Source of the DNA: Clostridiales bacterium COT073_COT-073 | Lineage (GTDB): Bacteria; Bacillota; Clostridia; Lachnospirales; Vallitaleaceae | DNA: 64,000 nt | Direction of reading: 5' to 3' | Assembly (NCBI GenBank): GCA_003858485.1 | Contig: RQYD01000001.1 | Location: forward strand, 124,001-188,000 | Part shown: piece by piece, positions 49,014 through 58,678 of the stretch | Layout: every line of letters begins with the position of its first letter | How positions within the stretch are numbered: the stretch's first letter is position 1 | Translations under genes and position numbers: made by a program | Notes under the pieces: generated by a model | Told to the model about the DNA's origin: nothing | What the model saw: only the letters and a program-made list of their open reading frames with translations | Databases searched by the model: none

Positions 49014-52000
49014 TCAGGCATTTGATAATCGTTTTTTAGCTGTAAATACATAACTAAAGCCACTGATAAAAACAAGCACCCCGGCCAGGCTTCCCCAAAA
49101 TATTTTTTTATTTGCATACCAACGTACAAATATATTGGTGGACACTATTACGGTCGTATTGACAGTATATTTACTGGAAAAATCTCCAGCCTGCGTATCT
49201 GTAATATTGCCTGCCAAATCTTCTACCACAATCCGAACCATTTGCCCGGCCGGCTTTTCTTTCAGAGAAAAACTGCCGCCATATTGATTTCTATCCTCCT
49301 GAAAATCAGTGATACGCTTGACTTCTTCTCCTGACACATAGATCAGCACAGATTTTAGGCCAATGGTATCATATAAAGTATATTTGACTTCCACTTCAAC
49401 TGCGTTGATAATCGGCTGTTCCAAACCAACAATGCTGTTAATTTCCGGCGCCGTTTTATCTACATAAAACAGAATTTCTTTGTTTCTGTAGTTATTGTTT
49501 TCCGGATAATTGCCAGCCTCATCCCTGGAAGAAACAGCAATTTTATAAGTTCCCTCTTTTTCAAAGTTTTGTCTGGCTATCCGGTATTGATAACGATTCC
49601 AGGCATTTTCTTTTAATTCTCCGGCATCTGTCAGCCTGTCCTGGCTAAACACAATATTTTCCAGTGGTTTTCCATCCAGTGAAATATTGATATCGAGTGA
49701 GCCCGGCAATAATCGGCTGGCATTATATTCGGTAATCACCAGGTCTTCTGTGATCTCTTTGACATACTCCCCACCATTTTGAATCAAGTGATTCAAATAA
49801 TCATTATACTGATATACCGAACCAAAACGATTAACCGAAAAGGTCACTTCTTTTACTGCTTCATGTCCGACCTTATCTCTGATTAAAACAGAAATAGTAT
49901 AGATGCCGTCATTTTCCACAGTTTGAGCAAAATCCTTCCATTCACCATAGCCTCCGGTAATATGCAGACGAATATCATCCTTAAAGAAATCTCCGGTAAC
50001 ATCTTTCTTATTCTCATGCAAATTGGTTCTGACCACTTTGATCTCATAACTGTCAAAATTCCTGTCCTCAAAGGAAATAATCGGCATAACCTCATCTTTA
50101 AATGATTTTCCATCAGCATCCTGACCATTAATCAAAATTGCCGCTTCTGTTATCTCTGTATCAATCACGATTTGTTCTGACACATATTCGGCCATTTGAT
50201 TCTGTGAGCGGTCAGTATAAGTAATGCGCACCAGATAATCCCCATCTTCAGTTAAGGTAAAACTGCCGATATGGGCAGCACCATTGCTGCTCCAGGTAAT
50301 CGGCACCGATATTTCCCTGCCCTCATGATTAACCTGCAATTTCACATCTTCCGCATAAAAATTCGACTCCACAACTAAAATGGTGGCTGACACATTGCCA
50401 GCATAATAAGAAATTCCCGACTCTTTTTTGACTGCTTCATTATATTGAACAGTGGCATTTGGAGCAATTGAATCAACCACAATTCGCCTATTGTCCCTGT
50501 AATAATCCGAAACATTGCCAGCATAATCAAGAGCGCAAAAATCAATCGAATCATTAAATTGTTCTGTAGACTTAGGCACCTCAAACACCATTGTCGCTCC
50601 CTGACGATCAGCTGAATATTTAATTCCGGCTCCCCCTATCTCATATTCCCCGGTATCTTTAGTTCCATTCCGGTAATGATACCGAAAGCCGCCTATGCCG
50701 GAAATTGTATCCCCGGCACTGACAGTAACTGTCATTTTCGCATTATAGTATCCAAAGGTCACTGCCTCTAAAACACTATCTGTCAGACTTTGACTGTAAG
50801 AAATCGTCAACTCTGATGGCGCTGTTGTATCAACTGTAAAATAGTCCGTTTCTCTTTTAGCGGCCGGATTATCTGCCAGGTCAGAATAAGCAATATCAAA
50901 CGAATAATTGGCATCTCCCGGATAAATAATCGTCATACTATGCTCATCCCCTCGGCTGCTCCAATGTGAGCGAATGCTCAGTTTTTCTGCCTCTAAAAAA
51001 GTACCGCTGACATCTTGGGCTGTTATTTTTAAATTTGCATTTTCCGGAGCAAAATTATGCTCATGAATTTTGATGGTCGCTACTTGGGTCTGTCCATAAT
51101 AGCTTCGCAAATGACCTTCGGCATCCGTCAGTATGTTTACCGGTTCCGTATTTTCATAAACAACCTCAATCTGCGGACGGGTGGTATCAATAACAATCCA
51201 GTCAGAAGTATATTTCGGCATTGCATTACCGCTTTTATCACGATATGATACCACCACCTGGTAATCTCCATCACTGCTGTGATCAGCAGCTGCCGGAATG
51301 GTAAATTTGCCCAGATGTTCATCTGTTGACATACTCAGCCATTTAACATCAACTGCCATCGGCTTTTTGTCTTTGATCAGCTCTACTTTCACATCTTCCT
51401 TATAAAAATTAAATTCGGTTACATTCAATCTGACCTCAACCGGCTCCTGATAATACATCTTTGCTCCCACTTTTTTTACCGGTGAAGAATATTGAGCTGT
51501 CATGTTGGGCGCTATCGTATCTACCACAATAATATGCTTGTTGTCGGCTTTTTTATCGCTTTTATTACCAACCATATCTGTGGCGGTAAAGGAAATACTG
51601 CCCCTTAACTGATCGGCTCTGCTTTTGGGTAAAGTAAACTCAGCCGAAAAAGCAGCCTTGTCTACATTGTCCTGAACTGCCGGCAGCACAGTATCTGCAT
51701 AACTATAAAGGTTCTTAATGCTTGCTTCTTCCTGCCGCTGATAAGACCACTCAAAGAAATTAATCCCTGAAACCTCATCTCTGGCATGTAAAGTAACTGT
51801 TACTGCCGGATTGTAAAAGCCAAAAGTCAAGTCTGACAACATCATTTTATAAACCGGCAGCGAATAATCTATGCTCATTTCTGTCAATACTGCCGGTGAA
51901 CGGTCAACTATAAATTTCCCGGTTAGCAAGCGCTCTGCCGGATGAAGTGCCAAATCTTTATAATCAATGATTAAATCATAAATTCCATCTGACAATTCGT

Positions 52001-54485
52001 TTGACAGCAACACCGTATGAATCTTGCCCTCCGATTTCCATTCCGCATTTCTCAAAACAGACTGTAAGTCAGGCCCTAAAATTTCCACTCCATTTATATC
52101 ATGTATCTTTGTTTTAATTTTAATATCCGACTTGTCAAAATTTTTCTCCTCAACTGTGATTTCTAATGTTTGCGGATATCCACTGTCAAGATGGTTATGA
52201 TAATTACAGAAAAGCTTTGGCACAGTCCGGTCTATCACATGTAAATCCGAATAATATGAAGTCATTTCGTTATTTGACCGATCCGTATACTTTAAAGCAA
52301 TCTGATATTCACTTTCATTTGTCAGCATAAGCTTGGTTTGATATTCTCCGGCATTACCGGTTGACTGCCATATCATATTTTCCAGTTTTGCAGATACACC
52401 GTTTTCCGTCAGCCACAGCTCCACATCTTCCCCATAAAAATTATTTTCTGTAATTTTCACGCTGACTTCAACTGAATCAGAATAATAATGAATTCCATTT
52501 TTTCGGTTTTGTTTACCTGCCGGATTGAGCATCTGATATTCCACCACTGAAACCGGGGCAATGGTATCTACCACTATGATCTTATCTGTATCCTCAACTT
52601 CATCAGAAGATAAACCGGCAATATCTTTGGCACTGACACTGATATGACCACGCATTTGTGTTGCCACATTTTTAGGTAACCATAGCACACCATAATACTT
52701 TGTCCGGTCATTTTCATACTGAATTGCTTCGACTACGCCCAAATCATGGTCAATATTGGCCGGATTCGCCTGATGCTCCCGCTGATACTTCCAGTGGAAA
52801 GCCTCAATTCCTGAACCGGTGTCAACTCCCTGAAATACCAATTTTACTTTATCCTGATAATAGCGATATTCTTTTGGGAGAATCGGTATTTGGTGTTTAG
52901 CCTCTGAATAAGAAATTTCGGTCAGACCGGGTTTTACAGTATCAACCTTAATCTGATCAAGCACCAGTGGCTTTATAATATTCCGACTGGAATTTTCCAG
53001 CAAATAAATCTTTCTTGGTGTTTCTGTTGTATCATTGATTATTACATGATCGGTAAACTGTGACAAATCAAGTATCTTAGCAATTCGATAACCCGCCTTT
53101 GGCAATACTCTGACATCTGAAATAAACCAATTATTTTCGCCAATATCACCCACTAAAGAGTATGGACTTTCCGGTAATTCTGCATAGGCAATGCGAATCG
53201 TATAAGATGCCTCATCGGCGTTTTCCCTGCCCGGAAACACAACCAGCAAAGGGCCGGCTTTTAATTCCGCCTTAACATTTACTGTCACTTGTCCATTACC
53301 GGCTTCCAGCATCTGAGCCAATAGTTGATAATCGGTAATAGTAATCGCACCGGTAGTCGCATTACAGCTTAAACCAGTCACTTGATCAATAGAATACACA
53401 ACTTTATTACTTCCGGGCAAGTGGTTGATTACCTGCTGGCTGGAAATTGTCGATGACTGAAAACTAAGGGTATAATCCATATTCGGTTGTGGAAAATTAA
53501 TAAATTGGCCCGGATATTCTGCCTGCTGCTTAATCGTCAAAAGACACTCAATCTGTACACTTTCAAAATTGGGATTGGTTGAATTCAGCCTGGCTTTGAC
53601 TTTGAGTTGACCACTTTGAAAAACGGTTAATTCTCCGGTTGCTCCGTCAATACTAGCTATTCCTGCATGCTCCGGAGCCAGCTCCAATGAATACCCGACC
53701 GCTCCGCCGGTCAATGGTTGAGTTTGCACAGCACTGACTGCCAAAAAATCAAATTGTTTACCTGTTGCCGGAATTAGTCCTGATATCACAATTTCTTCAT
53801 TGGGTTCGGCATAATTTTTAAACTTCATAACCTGAGCCGCTTTGCTTATGGTAACAGTAATTGGATCGAGTTCTACTTCCTCTGTCCGCCTGATGATTTT
53901 TACCCTGAGCTGATAATCACCGGCCGCTACCGCCGTAGGCTGCTGATCCTGCCAGCCATTTCCATTCACCTGATACTGTACATGATCGGCTGCTCCCAAG
54001 CCTTCTACCGATTGAAGCAAGTTTTGTACCTGGCCGGTATATACTAAGTTATCTGCCGGAATTACCTGAAAATCACTTTTTTGCGGTACTGGCAACAACT
54101 GAACATCAATTATCTGATCCGCTACTGTAATGGCCGTTCCCGAAACAGTTGAGGTATCAGTAATAAATCCCGGACAGGTAATTTTAGCCGATACTGATAA
54201 ACCAGCTCCAAAATCATCTTTGGCCAGTACTTGCACAATTCCGTTTTGATTTGTCAGTTTTATTTGAACCGCACTCCCTGTCCCCGTCACACGATATTCA
54301 ACCGCTGCTCCACTGACTGTCCGACCCTGATCATCACACACCCGAATAACCACTCCATCTTCACTTTCATTGGCTGCCCAAAGTATAATTACTGATAAGG
54401 GAGCAGAATTTATAAACATCAATGCCAACAAAAAAACTGCAATTATTCTCAATGGATATTTGTTGTATATCTTTAATCCTTTCAT
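49014..54485 (-). CDS. Giant Ig-like repeat surface protein, C-terminally membrane anchored
   Basis: An 1823-residue exported protein. The signal peptide is near residues 9-36 (PLRIIAVFLLALMF). An initial Big/carboxypeptidase-regulatory-like domain follows (VRVCDDQGRTVSGAAVEYRV region). From about residue 560 on, two Ig-like repeat types alternate: one with YY..V.V....E.NFY.EDV (at least three full copies plus variants with NF(D/A)), the other with FGYYN..VTV...D..SGI..F.W.Y. Most repeats end in V(V/I)DT(I/T)AP. The C-terminus has a transmembrane helix (IFWGSLAGVLVFISGFSYVF) and a short basic tail, not an LPXTG motif. It ends an operon with kinase, phosphatase and FHA genes. The start at 54485 follows AGAGGAAT. 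Confidence 0.85.
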   Translation of the reverse strand: MKGLKIYNKYPLRIIAVFLLALMFINSAPLSVIILWAANESEDGVVIRVCDDQGRTVSGAAVEYRVTGTGSAVQIKLTNQNGIVQVLAKDDFGAGLSVSAKITCPGFITDTSTVSGTAITVADQIIDVQLLPVPQKSDFQVIPADNLVYTGQVQNLLQSVEGLGAADHVQYQVNGNGWQDQQPTAVAAGDYQLRVKIIRRTEEVELDPITVTISKAAQVMKFKNYAEPNEEIVISGLIPATGKQFDFLAVSAVQTQPLTGGAVGYSLELAPEHAGIASIDGATGELTVFQSGQLKVKARLNSTNPNFESVQIECLLTIKQQAEYPGQFINFPQPNMDYTLSFQSSTISSQQVINHLPGSNKVVYSIDQVTGLSCNATTGAITITDYQLLAQMLEAGNGQVTVNVKAELKAGPLLVVFPGRENADEASYTIRIAYAELPESPYSLVGDIGENNWFISDVRVLPKAGYRIAKILDLSQFTDHVIINDTTETPRKIYLLENSSRNIIKPLVLDQIKVDTVKPGLTEISYSEAKHQIPILPKEYRYYQDKVKLVFQGVDTGSGIEAFHWKYQREHQANPANIDHDLGVVEAIQYENDRTKYYGVLWLPKNVATQMRGHISVSAKDIAGLSSDEVEDTDKIIVVDTIAPVSVVEYQMLNPAGKQNRKNGIHYYSDSVEVSVKITENNFYGEDVELWLTENGVSAKLENMIWQSTGNAGEYQTKLMLTNESEYQIALKYTDRSNNEMTSYYSDLHVIDRTVPKLFCNYHNHLDSGYPQTLEITVEEKNFDKSDIKIKTKIHDINGVEILGPDLQSVLRNAEWKSEGKIHTVLLSNELSDGIYDLIIDYKDLALHPAERLLTGKFIVDRSPAVLTEMSIDYSLPVYKMMLSDLTFGFYNPAVTVTLHARDEVSGINFFEWSYQRQEEASIKNLYSYADTVLPAVQDNVDKAAFSAEFTLPKSRADQLRGSISFTATDMVGNKSDKKADNKHIIVVDTIAPNMTAQYSSPVKKVGAKMYYQEPVEVRLNVTEFNFYKEDVKVELIKDKKPMAVDVKWLSMSTDEHLGKFTIPAAADHSSDGDYQVVVSYRDKSGNAMPKYTSDWIVIDTTRPQIEVVYENTEPVNILTDAEGHLRSYYGQTQVATIKIHEHNFAPENANLKITAQDVSGTFLEAEKLSIRSHWSSRGDEHSMTIIYPGDANYSFDIAYSDLADNPAAKRETDYFTVDTTAPSELTISYSQSLTDSVLEAVTFGYYNAKMTVTVSAGDTISGIGGFRYHYRNGTKDTGEYEIGGAGIKYSADRQGATMVFEVPKSTEQFNDSIDFCALDYAGNVSDYYRDNRRIVVDSIAPNATVQYNEAVKKESGISYYAGNVSATILVVESNFYAEDVKLQVNHEGREISVPITWSSNGAAHIGSFTLTEDGDYLVRITYTDRSQNQMAEYVSEQIVIDTEITEAAILINGQDADGKSFKDEVMPIISFEDRNFDSYEIKVVRTNLHENKKDVTGDFFKDDIRLHITGGYGEWKDFAQTVENDGIYTISVLIRDKVGHEAVKEVTFSVNRFGSVYQYNDYLNHLIQNGGEYVKEITEDLVITEYNASRLLPGSLDINISLDGKPLENIVFSQDRLTDAGELKENAWNRYQYRIARQNFEKEGTYKIAVSSRDEAGNYPENNNYRNKEILFYVDKTAPEINSIVGLEQPIINAVEVEVKYTLYDTIGLKSVLIYVSGEEVKRITDFQEDRNQYGGSFSLKEKPAGQMVRIVVEDLAGNITDTQAGDFSSKYTVNTTVIVSTNIFVRWYANKKIFWGSLAGVLVFISGFSYVFTAKKRLSNA

Positions 54486-54516
54486 TGTTCTATTCCTCTT
54501 TTGTTTGAACTGGAGT

Positions 54517-54951
54517 TTATATAGTTTCTCCCGTATCGACCACGATAATTTCCTCAATCATCTCCAACTGCACACCCTTTCCTGCATAAGCCGGTGCTTC
54601 GCTGTCCTCCTCCAGCAAAGGAGCTGTTACATTTTCTTCTTCCAGCACCTCCGTTTCGGCTCCACCAAACATCACCGGTTTTTCCGGGCAGGCCGCCAGG
54701 CTGTTCTTATTTTCTGCTACCGGTTCAACTGCTGCTTTGATCCCCTCATGCTTCTTCTTTTTGGTTTGCTTCTTAGCTTTCAGCTCATTATTTCTTTTGA
54801 TTGCCTCGATTGATTTTTGAGCATTCCTGCCTGATAACTCACCAATGATAAACGGGATCCGAAACCAGAACCAAAACCCAATGGTTAAAATAAACATAAG
54901 CACTGATAGGGTATAGGAAGTAATTGAAATCTTCCAGAGCAAATCTGCCAT
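54517..54951 (-). CDS. Small single-pass membrane protein in the kinase operon
   Basis: A 144-residue protein with one N-terminal helix (SYTLSVLMFILTIGFWFWF, about residues 11-32). A basic stretch follows (KAKKQTKKKKHEGIKAA), then an acidic, disordered C-terminus (EVLEEENVTAPLLEEDSE). Positive-inside logic places the tail in the cytoplasm, where it could be a kinase substrate; it has several Thr and Ser residues. It begins 5 bases after the kinase stop and ends 31 bases before the giant surface protein start, so all three are surely co-translated from one message. No family recognised. Confidence 0.75.
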   Translation of the reverse strand: MADLLWKISITSYTLSVLMFILTIGFWFWFRIPFIIGELSGRNAQKSIEAIKRNNELKAKKQTKKKKHEGIKAAVEPVAENKNSLAACPEKPVMFGGAETEVLEEENVTAPLLEEDSEAPAYAGKGVQLEMIEEIIVVDTGETI

Positions 54952-54956
54952 TTTTC

Positions 54957-56633
54957 TTACCTCTCCTTCCCATTAATATATGCTCTTATAATTGCTTGTC
55001 TATAACTCTGATAATTATCGGTTATTTCATTCTGCAATTTTTGGGACTGCTCTTTTTGAACCACCAGGGTTTGTGCTCCCTGATAAACCCGTTCCAGCAA
55101 TTGCAACACTTTTTCCTGATCCACATTAACCTGCTTCATACCAATCCGCTGATCATAGAGCAGCATAAATATGCCATTATACATACTAAGCTGATCATAT
55201 GCACTCATTCTGTTAATATCTGCAAGCACTTCATTCATGACTTCAAACAACTTATCATAATCTTTTTTTGAAGCTTCCTCAAAAGTTGAGGAAGCCAAAA
55301 TATACTTTTTGTAGAAATTGCATATTTGATAATAACAATCTGATAAATACTTATTTTCAAATTCTCCGGCATTTTTATAATTTGTCTCAAAAAAGGAATA
55401 TGCTTTCTGTACTCTGGTGGCAAAACTATAACTGCCATCACCATCTGTATAATAGTTAAAATACATCAAGCCAATTTTATAAAGCAGCTCTGCCGTTTCT
55501 ACCCGACTATAATCAAACTTGTCTTTATTGGCATTAAATAATGCCAAGAATTCATCATTTTCTTCCTTGCTGAACTTCCCCTCATCTTCATAAGCCTCAA
55601 GCATGGAATAATATGCTTCGGTCCGTCCTGGATATATGGCAATGGCTTTTTTATAACTTTTTATTTTCTCCTCCAGCGAAGTCGCTGAAGATGGAGTAAT
55701 CAATTCGCTGTAATTATTTCTTTTGATATTGACGGAGATTCTATTGCTGCTAAAACCAACTATGCCAAATAAGATCCATAGTACCAGCACAGCAATAAAG
55801 GCTGCCAGCTTCCGTTTTTGCATTTTTTTATAATCTTTGGTAATCAGTTCCGGATGCTCCAGATCATAAAGCAGCTCCCGACAATTTTGGTATCTGTTTT
55901 CAGCCGCCGGTTCAACGCATTTATCAATAATCAATTCAATCCCTTCGGATAACTCAGGATTTTTCATCCGCACCGGTAAATAAGGCTCACCCTTTCGTGG
56001 ATCGACTCCGGTCAGCAAATGATACATGGTCATTCCCAGAGCATAAATATCTGATCTGGCATCGGTTTGTCCGGTATATTGTTCTGGCGGGGCATAGCCT
56101 TTTGTTCCCAATACGGTTGTATCTGCCAGGCCTTCCTCTTTATATTCTCTGGCAATGCCAAAATCAATGATTTTAATATTTCCCTCCGGCTTTAACATAA
56201 CATTGGCCGGCTTCATATCCCGATAAATAATTGGCGGCTTCTGCGTATGCAAATAAGACAGTGCGTCACAAAGCTGTTTTGCCCAGGCTATCACTGTCTC
56301 TTCTGTCTGTATTCCCTCTGTTTTGAGAATCTTATCTAAAGATTCACCTTCAATATAATCCATCACAACATAAATCGTGATGCCATTATCAATAATATCA
56401 ACAATTCGTGGTAATGCCTGATGATCCAGGGCTTTCATCATATTGGCTTCTGCCAGCAAACTGTTAATTACAATTTCATCTTTTTTACCATGACCATTTT
56501 TTTTAATTTCTTTAACTGCCCATTGCTTATTCAAACGGGTATCCATCGCCAAATAAACAATCGACATACCGCCTCTGCCTATTTCTGTCAAGATCTCATA
56601 TTTTCCATCAATAATCATCCCAATTTGTGCCAT
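54957..56633 (-). CDS. Transmembrane Ser/Thr protein kinase (Hanks type)
   Basis: A 558-residue kinase. The Gly loop GRGGMSIVY is at residues 19-27, ATP Lys41 in AVKEI, catalytic Asp139 in YRDMKPANV, DFG at 157-159, and the activation segment LGTKGYAPPEQY at 175-186. One transmembrane helix spans about 276-295. Instead of PASTA repeats, the 260-residue exterior contains helical, TPR-like segments (YKKAIAIYPGRTEAYYSMLEAYEDEGKF in part). It starts 2 bases after the phosphatase stop. Together with the PP2C phosphatase and FHA reader it forms a complete phospho-signalling unit. Confidence 0.92.
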   Translation of the reverse strand: MAQIGMIIDGKYEILTEIGRGGMSIVYLAMDTRLNKQWAVKEIKKNGHGKKDEIVINSLLAEANMMKALDHQALPRIVDIIDNGITIYVVMDYIEGESLDKILKTEGIQTEETVIAWAKQLCDALSYLHTQKPPIIYRDMKPANVMLKPEGNIKIIDFGIAREYKEEGLADTTVLGTKGYAPPEQYTGQTDARSDIYALGMTMYHLLTGVDPRKGEPYLPVRMKNPELSEGIELIIDKCVEPAAENRYQNCRELLYDLEHPELITKDYKKMQKRKLAAFIAVLVLWILFGIVGFSSNRISVNIKRNNYSELITPSSATSLEEKIKSYKKAIAIYPGRTEAYYSMLEAYEDEGKFSKEENDEFLALFNANKDKFDYSRVETAELLYKIGLMYFNYYTDGDGSYSFATRVQKAYSFFETNYKNAGEFENKYLSDCYYQICNFYKKYILASSTFEEASKKDYDKLFEVMNEVLADINRMSAYDQLSMYNGIFMLLYDQRIGMKQVNVDQEKVLQLLERVYQGAQTLVVQKEQSQKLQNEITDNYQSYRQAIIRAYINGKER

Positions 56634-56635
56634 GC

Positions 56636-57406
56636 TTATACCTTTCTGTCTATTTTTATCAGTATTGCAGATATATCATCTCTTTCATTTCTGGACTTGA
56701 CTGTTTTTATCAATTCTTTTATTTTTTGACGCATGCCTTTTTTATTTTCCAGGTTTTCCGGCCGACAGGCAGCCAGGATTTCCTGCTCTGAAAGTTTATT
56801 ATAAAAACCATCAGAACACAAAAGCATAATTCCGTTTTCCATCACTCCACTCAAAATCTCCGGCTTCATTGACTCAGAGGCTCCGACACACTGCAACAAC
56901 AAATTCCGGCGCTTATCTGTTCTGGCCTGTTCTTCAGTTAAATTTCCTCTGTCCACTTCTCTTTTTACAAAAGTATGATCACGGGTTATTTGGCGAAGTG
57001 AGTGATCAATTTGATAAATTCTGGTATCACCAACATGAACAATCACAAAACGGGTATCTACTAATAAAATTCCACTGAATGTTGTTCCCATTTTACACTG
57101 ATGGTCTTCCGCATATTGTCTGATTTTATAATTCAATTCCTGCAAAAGCATTACCCATTTTTCACCAATGATCTCCATATCCGGCGTTTGCAGCTCTTTG
57201 CCCAGTTCCCGGTCAAACCATTTGGAAAATTCACGGATTACTACTGCACTGGCCAGTTCCCCTTTGAACAATCCTCCGATTCCATCACAAATAATCGCCA
57301 ATAACACTTCACCTGCATTGCTGTTCGCATGCTTAACCAATAAGCTGTCCTGATTCGTTTCTTTACCAATTCCAGTATCGGTACCGGCTGCCACTAAAAA
57401 TTTCAA
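56636..57406 (-). CDS. PP2C-family Ser/Thr phosphatase
   Basis: A 256-residue PPM phosphatase (PrpC/Stp-like). Metal and catalytic motifs are visible: GTDTGIGKETNQDSLL near the N-terminus, IICDGIGGLFKGE near 37-49, VHVGDTRIYQID near 132, TRDHTFV near 147, LLLCSDGFYNKLS near 191, and NERDDISAILI at the end. It should reverse the kinase encoded 2 bases downstream. It lies 24 bases after the FHA gene. No membrane segment. Confidence 0.93.
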   Translation of the reverse strand: MKFLVAAGTDTGIGKETNQDSLLVKHANSNAGEVLLAIICDGIGGLFKGELASAVVIREFSKWFDRELGKELQTPDMEIIGEKWVMLLQELNYKIRQYAEDHQCKMGTTFSGILLVDTRFVIVHVGDTRIYQIDHSLRQITRDHTFVKREVDRGNLTEEQARTDKRRNLLLQCVGASESMKPEILSGVMENGIMLLCSDGFYNKLSEQEILAACRPENLENKKGMRQKIKELIKTVKSRNERDDISAILIKIDRKV

Positions 57407-57430
57407 TTTTTTTCTCCTGTTTATCCCTGA

Positions 57431-58450
57431 TTAAGTCCGGAAAATAAATTCTTCATTGGCTAACCGCAGCATATCTCCATCCAATATTTCCGTTTCTTCC
57501 TTAATCGCAATAACTTGACCATTGATATAGGTTCGGTTTCTTGAATTCAAATCGACCACATAATGCTTATATCCCCTGGCAATGATATCTGCATGACTGC
57601 GGCTGACTTTATCATTACCATTAACTATATAATCCGAATAATTTCCTTCTTTGCCAATCCGGAAGATCGGCTTATGAATACTGATTGTTTCTTGGGTTGA
57701 TATTCGGAATAATGTCCCGTATTTGACTGAATTACTAGTCACCAAGGTACTGGTGGTAGCATCTTCTACTAATAATCTGGTCATTTCATCATCCATTAAT
57801 AAACCTGTTTCTTCTTCATCACTTTCATAGTAATTGTAGTAATCCATTGGCTTATCTGTTAAAAAGCTGGTATGGACAGGATTATTGTGTTTAACGGTTT
57901 TGACCACCCGAATATCTTCCTTGCCTATAAATTTTTCAATTTTATTCAGCTCAAATCCTTCCAGACCACTCATAAAAAAAACCAAACGGGAGATATACTC
58001 CATATCATTTTCCAGCATTGGCTTAGCTGAATAAATAAAAGTTTCCAGAAATTTAAAAGTATCATTTCCGGAGGGCTTGTCCAAAATAGGTAAATACACA
58101 AACTGAAGTTCCTTGGTTACTTCATTGATATACACATTATCCATATTTAAAACCAAATTTCCAGCCTCTAATCCAGCCTCATTAACTTTCTGAATGATAT
58201 TGACAATTTGTTCCATCATAAAATAAAAATCATATTTACTGACCGGACTTTTTAGCCGATCTGATAACGGAATCCCAACCAGCCCAATGTATTCAACCTT
58301 TTTTCTTTCAATATTATAAACTCTGAGCAAGCCTTTTAATGGCTTCCGGGAAAGAAATTTCAATTTTTGTTCATCCATTTTCTCCCAAAATGAGAGCTTG
58401 GCGGTAACCATCAATTGGTATCCATTTGGCTTTATCTTAATCTTTGCCAT
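57431..58450 (-). CDS. FHA-domain protein with DUF6382-like N-terminal region
   Basis: A 339-residue soluble protein. The C-terminal FHA domain (about 250-339) reads phosphothreonine: FRIGKEG, KVSRSHADI, and NSRNRTYINGQ are the conserved binding blocks. The first 200 residues resemble the DUF6382 region found before FHA domains in Clostridia, which looks like a degenerate kinase-like fold (NLVLNMDNVYINEVTKELQF in part). It is the first gene of FHA-PP2C-kinase-small protein-giant protein and probably recruits phosphorylated partners. ATG follows AGAGGTTATAG. I am less sure of the N-terminal assignment. Confidence 0.85.
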   Translation of the reverse strand: MAKIKIKPNGYQLMVTAKLSFWEKMDEQKLKFLSRKPLKGLLRVYNIERKKVEYIGLVGIPLSDRLKSPVSKYDFYFMMEQIVNIIQKVNEAGLEAGNLVLNMDNVYINEVTKELQFVYLPILDKPSGNDTFKFLETFIYSAKPMLENDMEYISRLVFFMSGLEGFELNKIEKFIGKEDIRVVKTVKHNNPVHTSFLTDKPMDYYNYYESDEEETGLLMDDEMTRLLVEDATTSTLVTSNSVKYGTLFRISTQETISIHKPIFRIGKEGNYSDYIVNGNDKVSRSHADIIARGYKHYVVDLNSRNRTYINGQVIAIKEETEILDGDMLRLANEEFIFRT

Positions 58451-58641
58451 TTTTTCTATAACCTCTTTCTACCTTCAACATTTCTTACATTCCCTATGCC
58501 TCTTAAATATTCATTACAAATTTCAAAAAATTCTTTGTACTGATTATCAGGCAAATGGCAGCCATTTTCAGTTTCCTATTGATACTATCCCAGATGGAGC
58601 CTTCCTCTCAACTTTGCGCCACTCTAACTAATCTTCAGGTG

Positions 58642-58674
58642 CAAAAAAGCTGTTGCCAACATTGCAACAGCCTT
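58642..58674 (-). terminator. Terminator of the transglutaminase gene
   Basis: A perfect 8-bp stem (GCTGTTGC / GCAACAGC), 7-base loop and six T on the minus strand, directly after the stop codon. Confidence 0.92.
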
Positions 58675-58678
58675 TCTC

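Noticed and set aside
54370-54813. Plus-strand 147-codon frame across the giant protein start and small membrane protein
   Set aside because: It is antisense to two supported genes and has no recognisable features.
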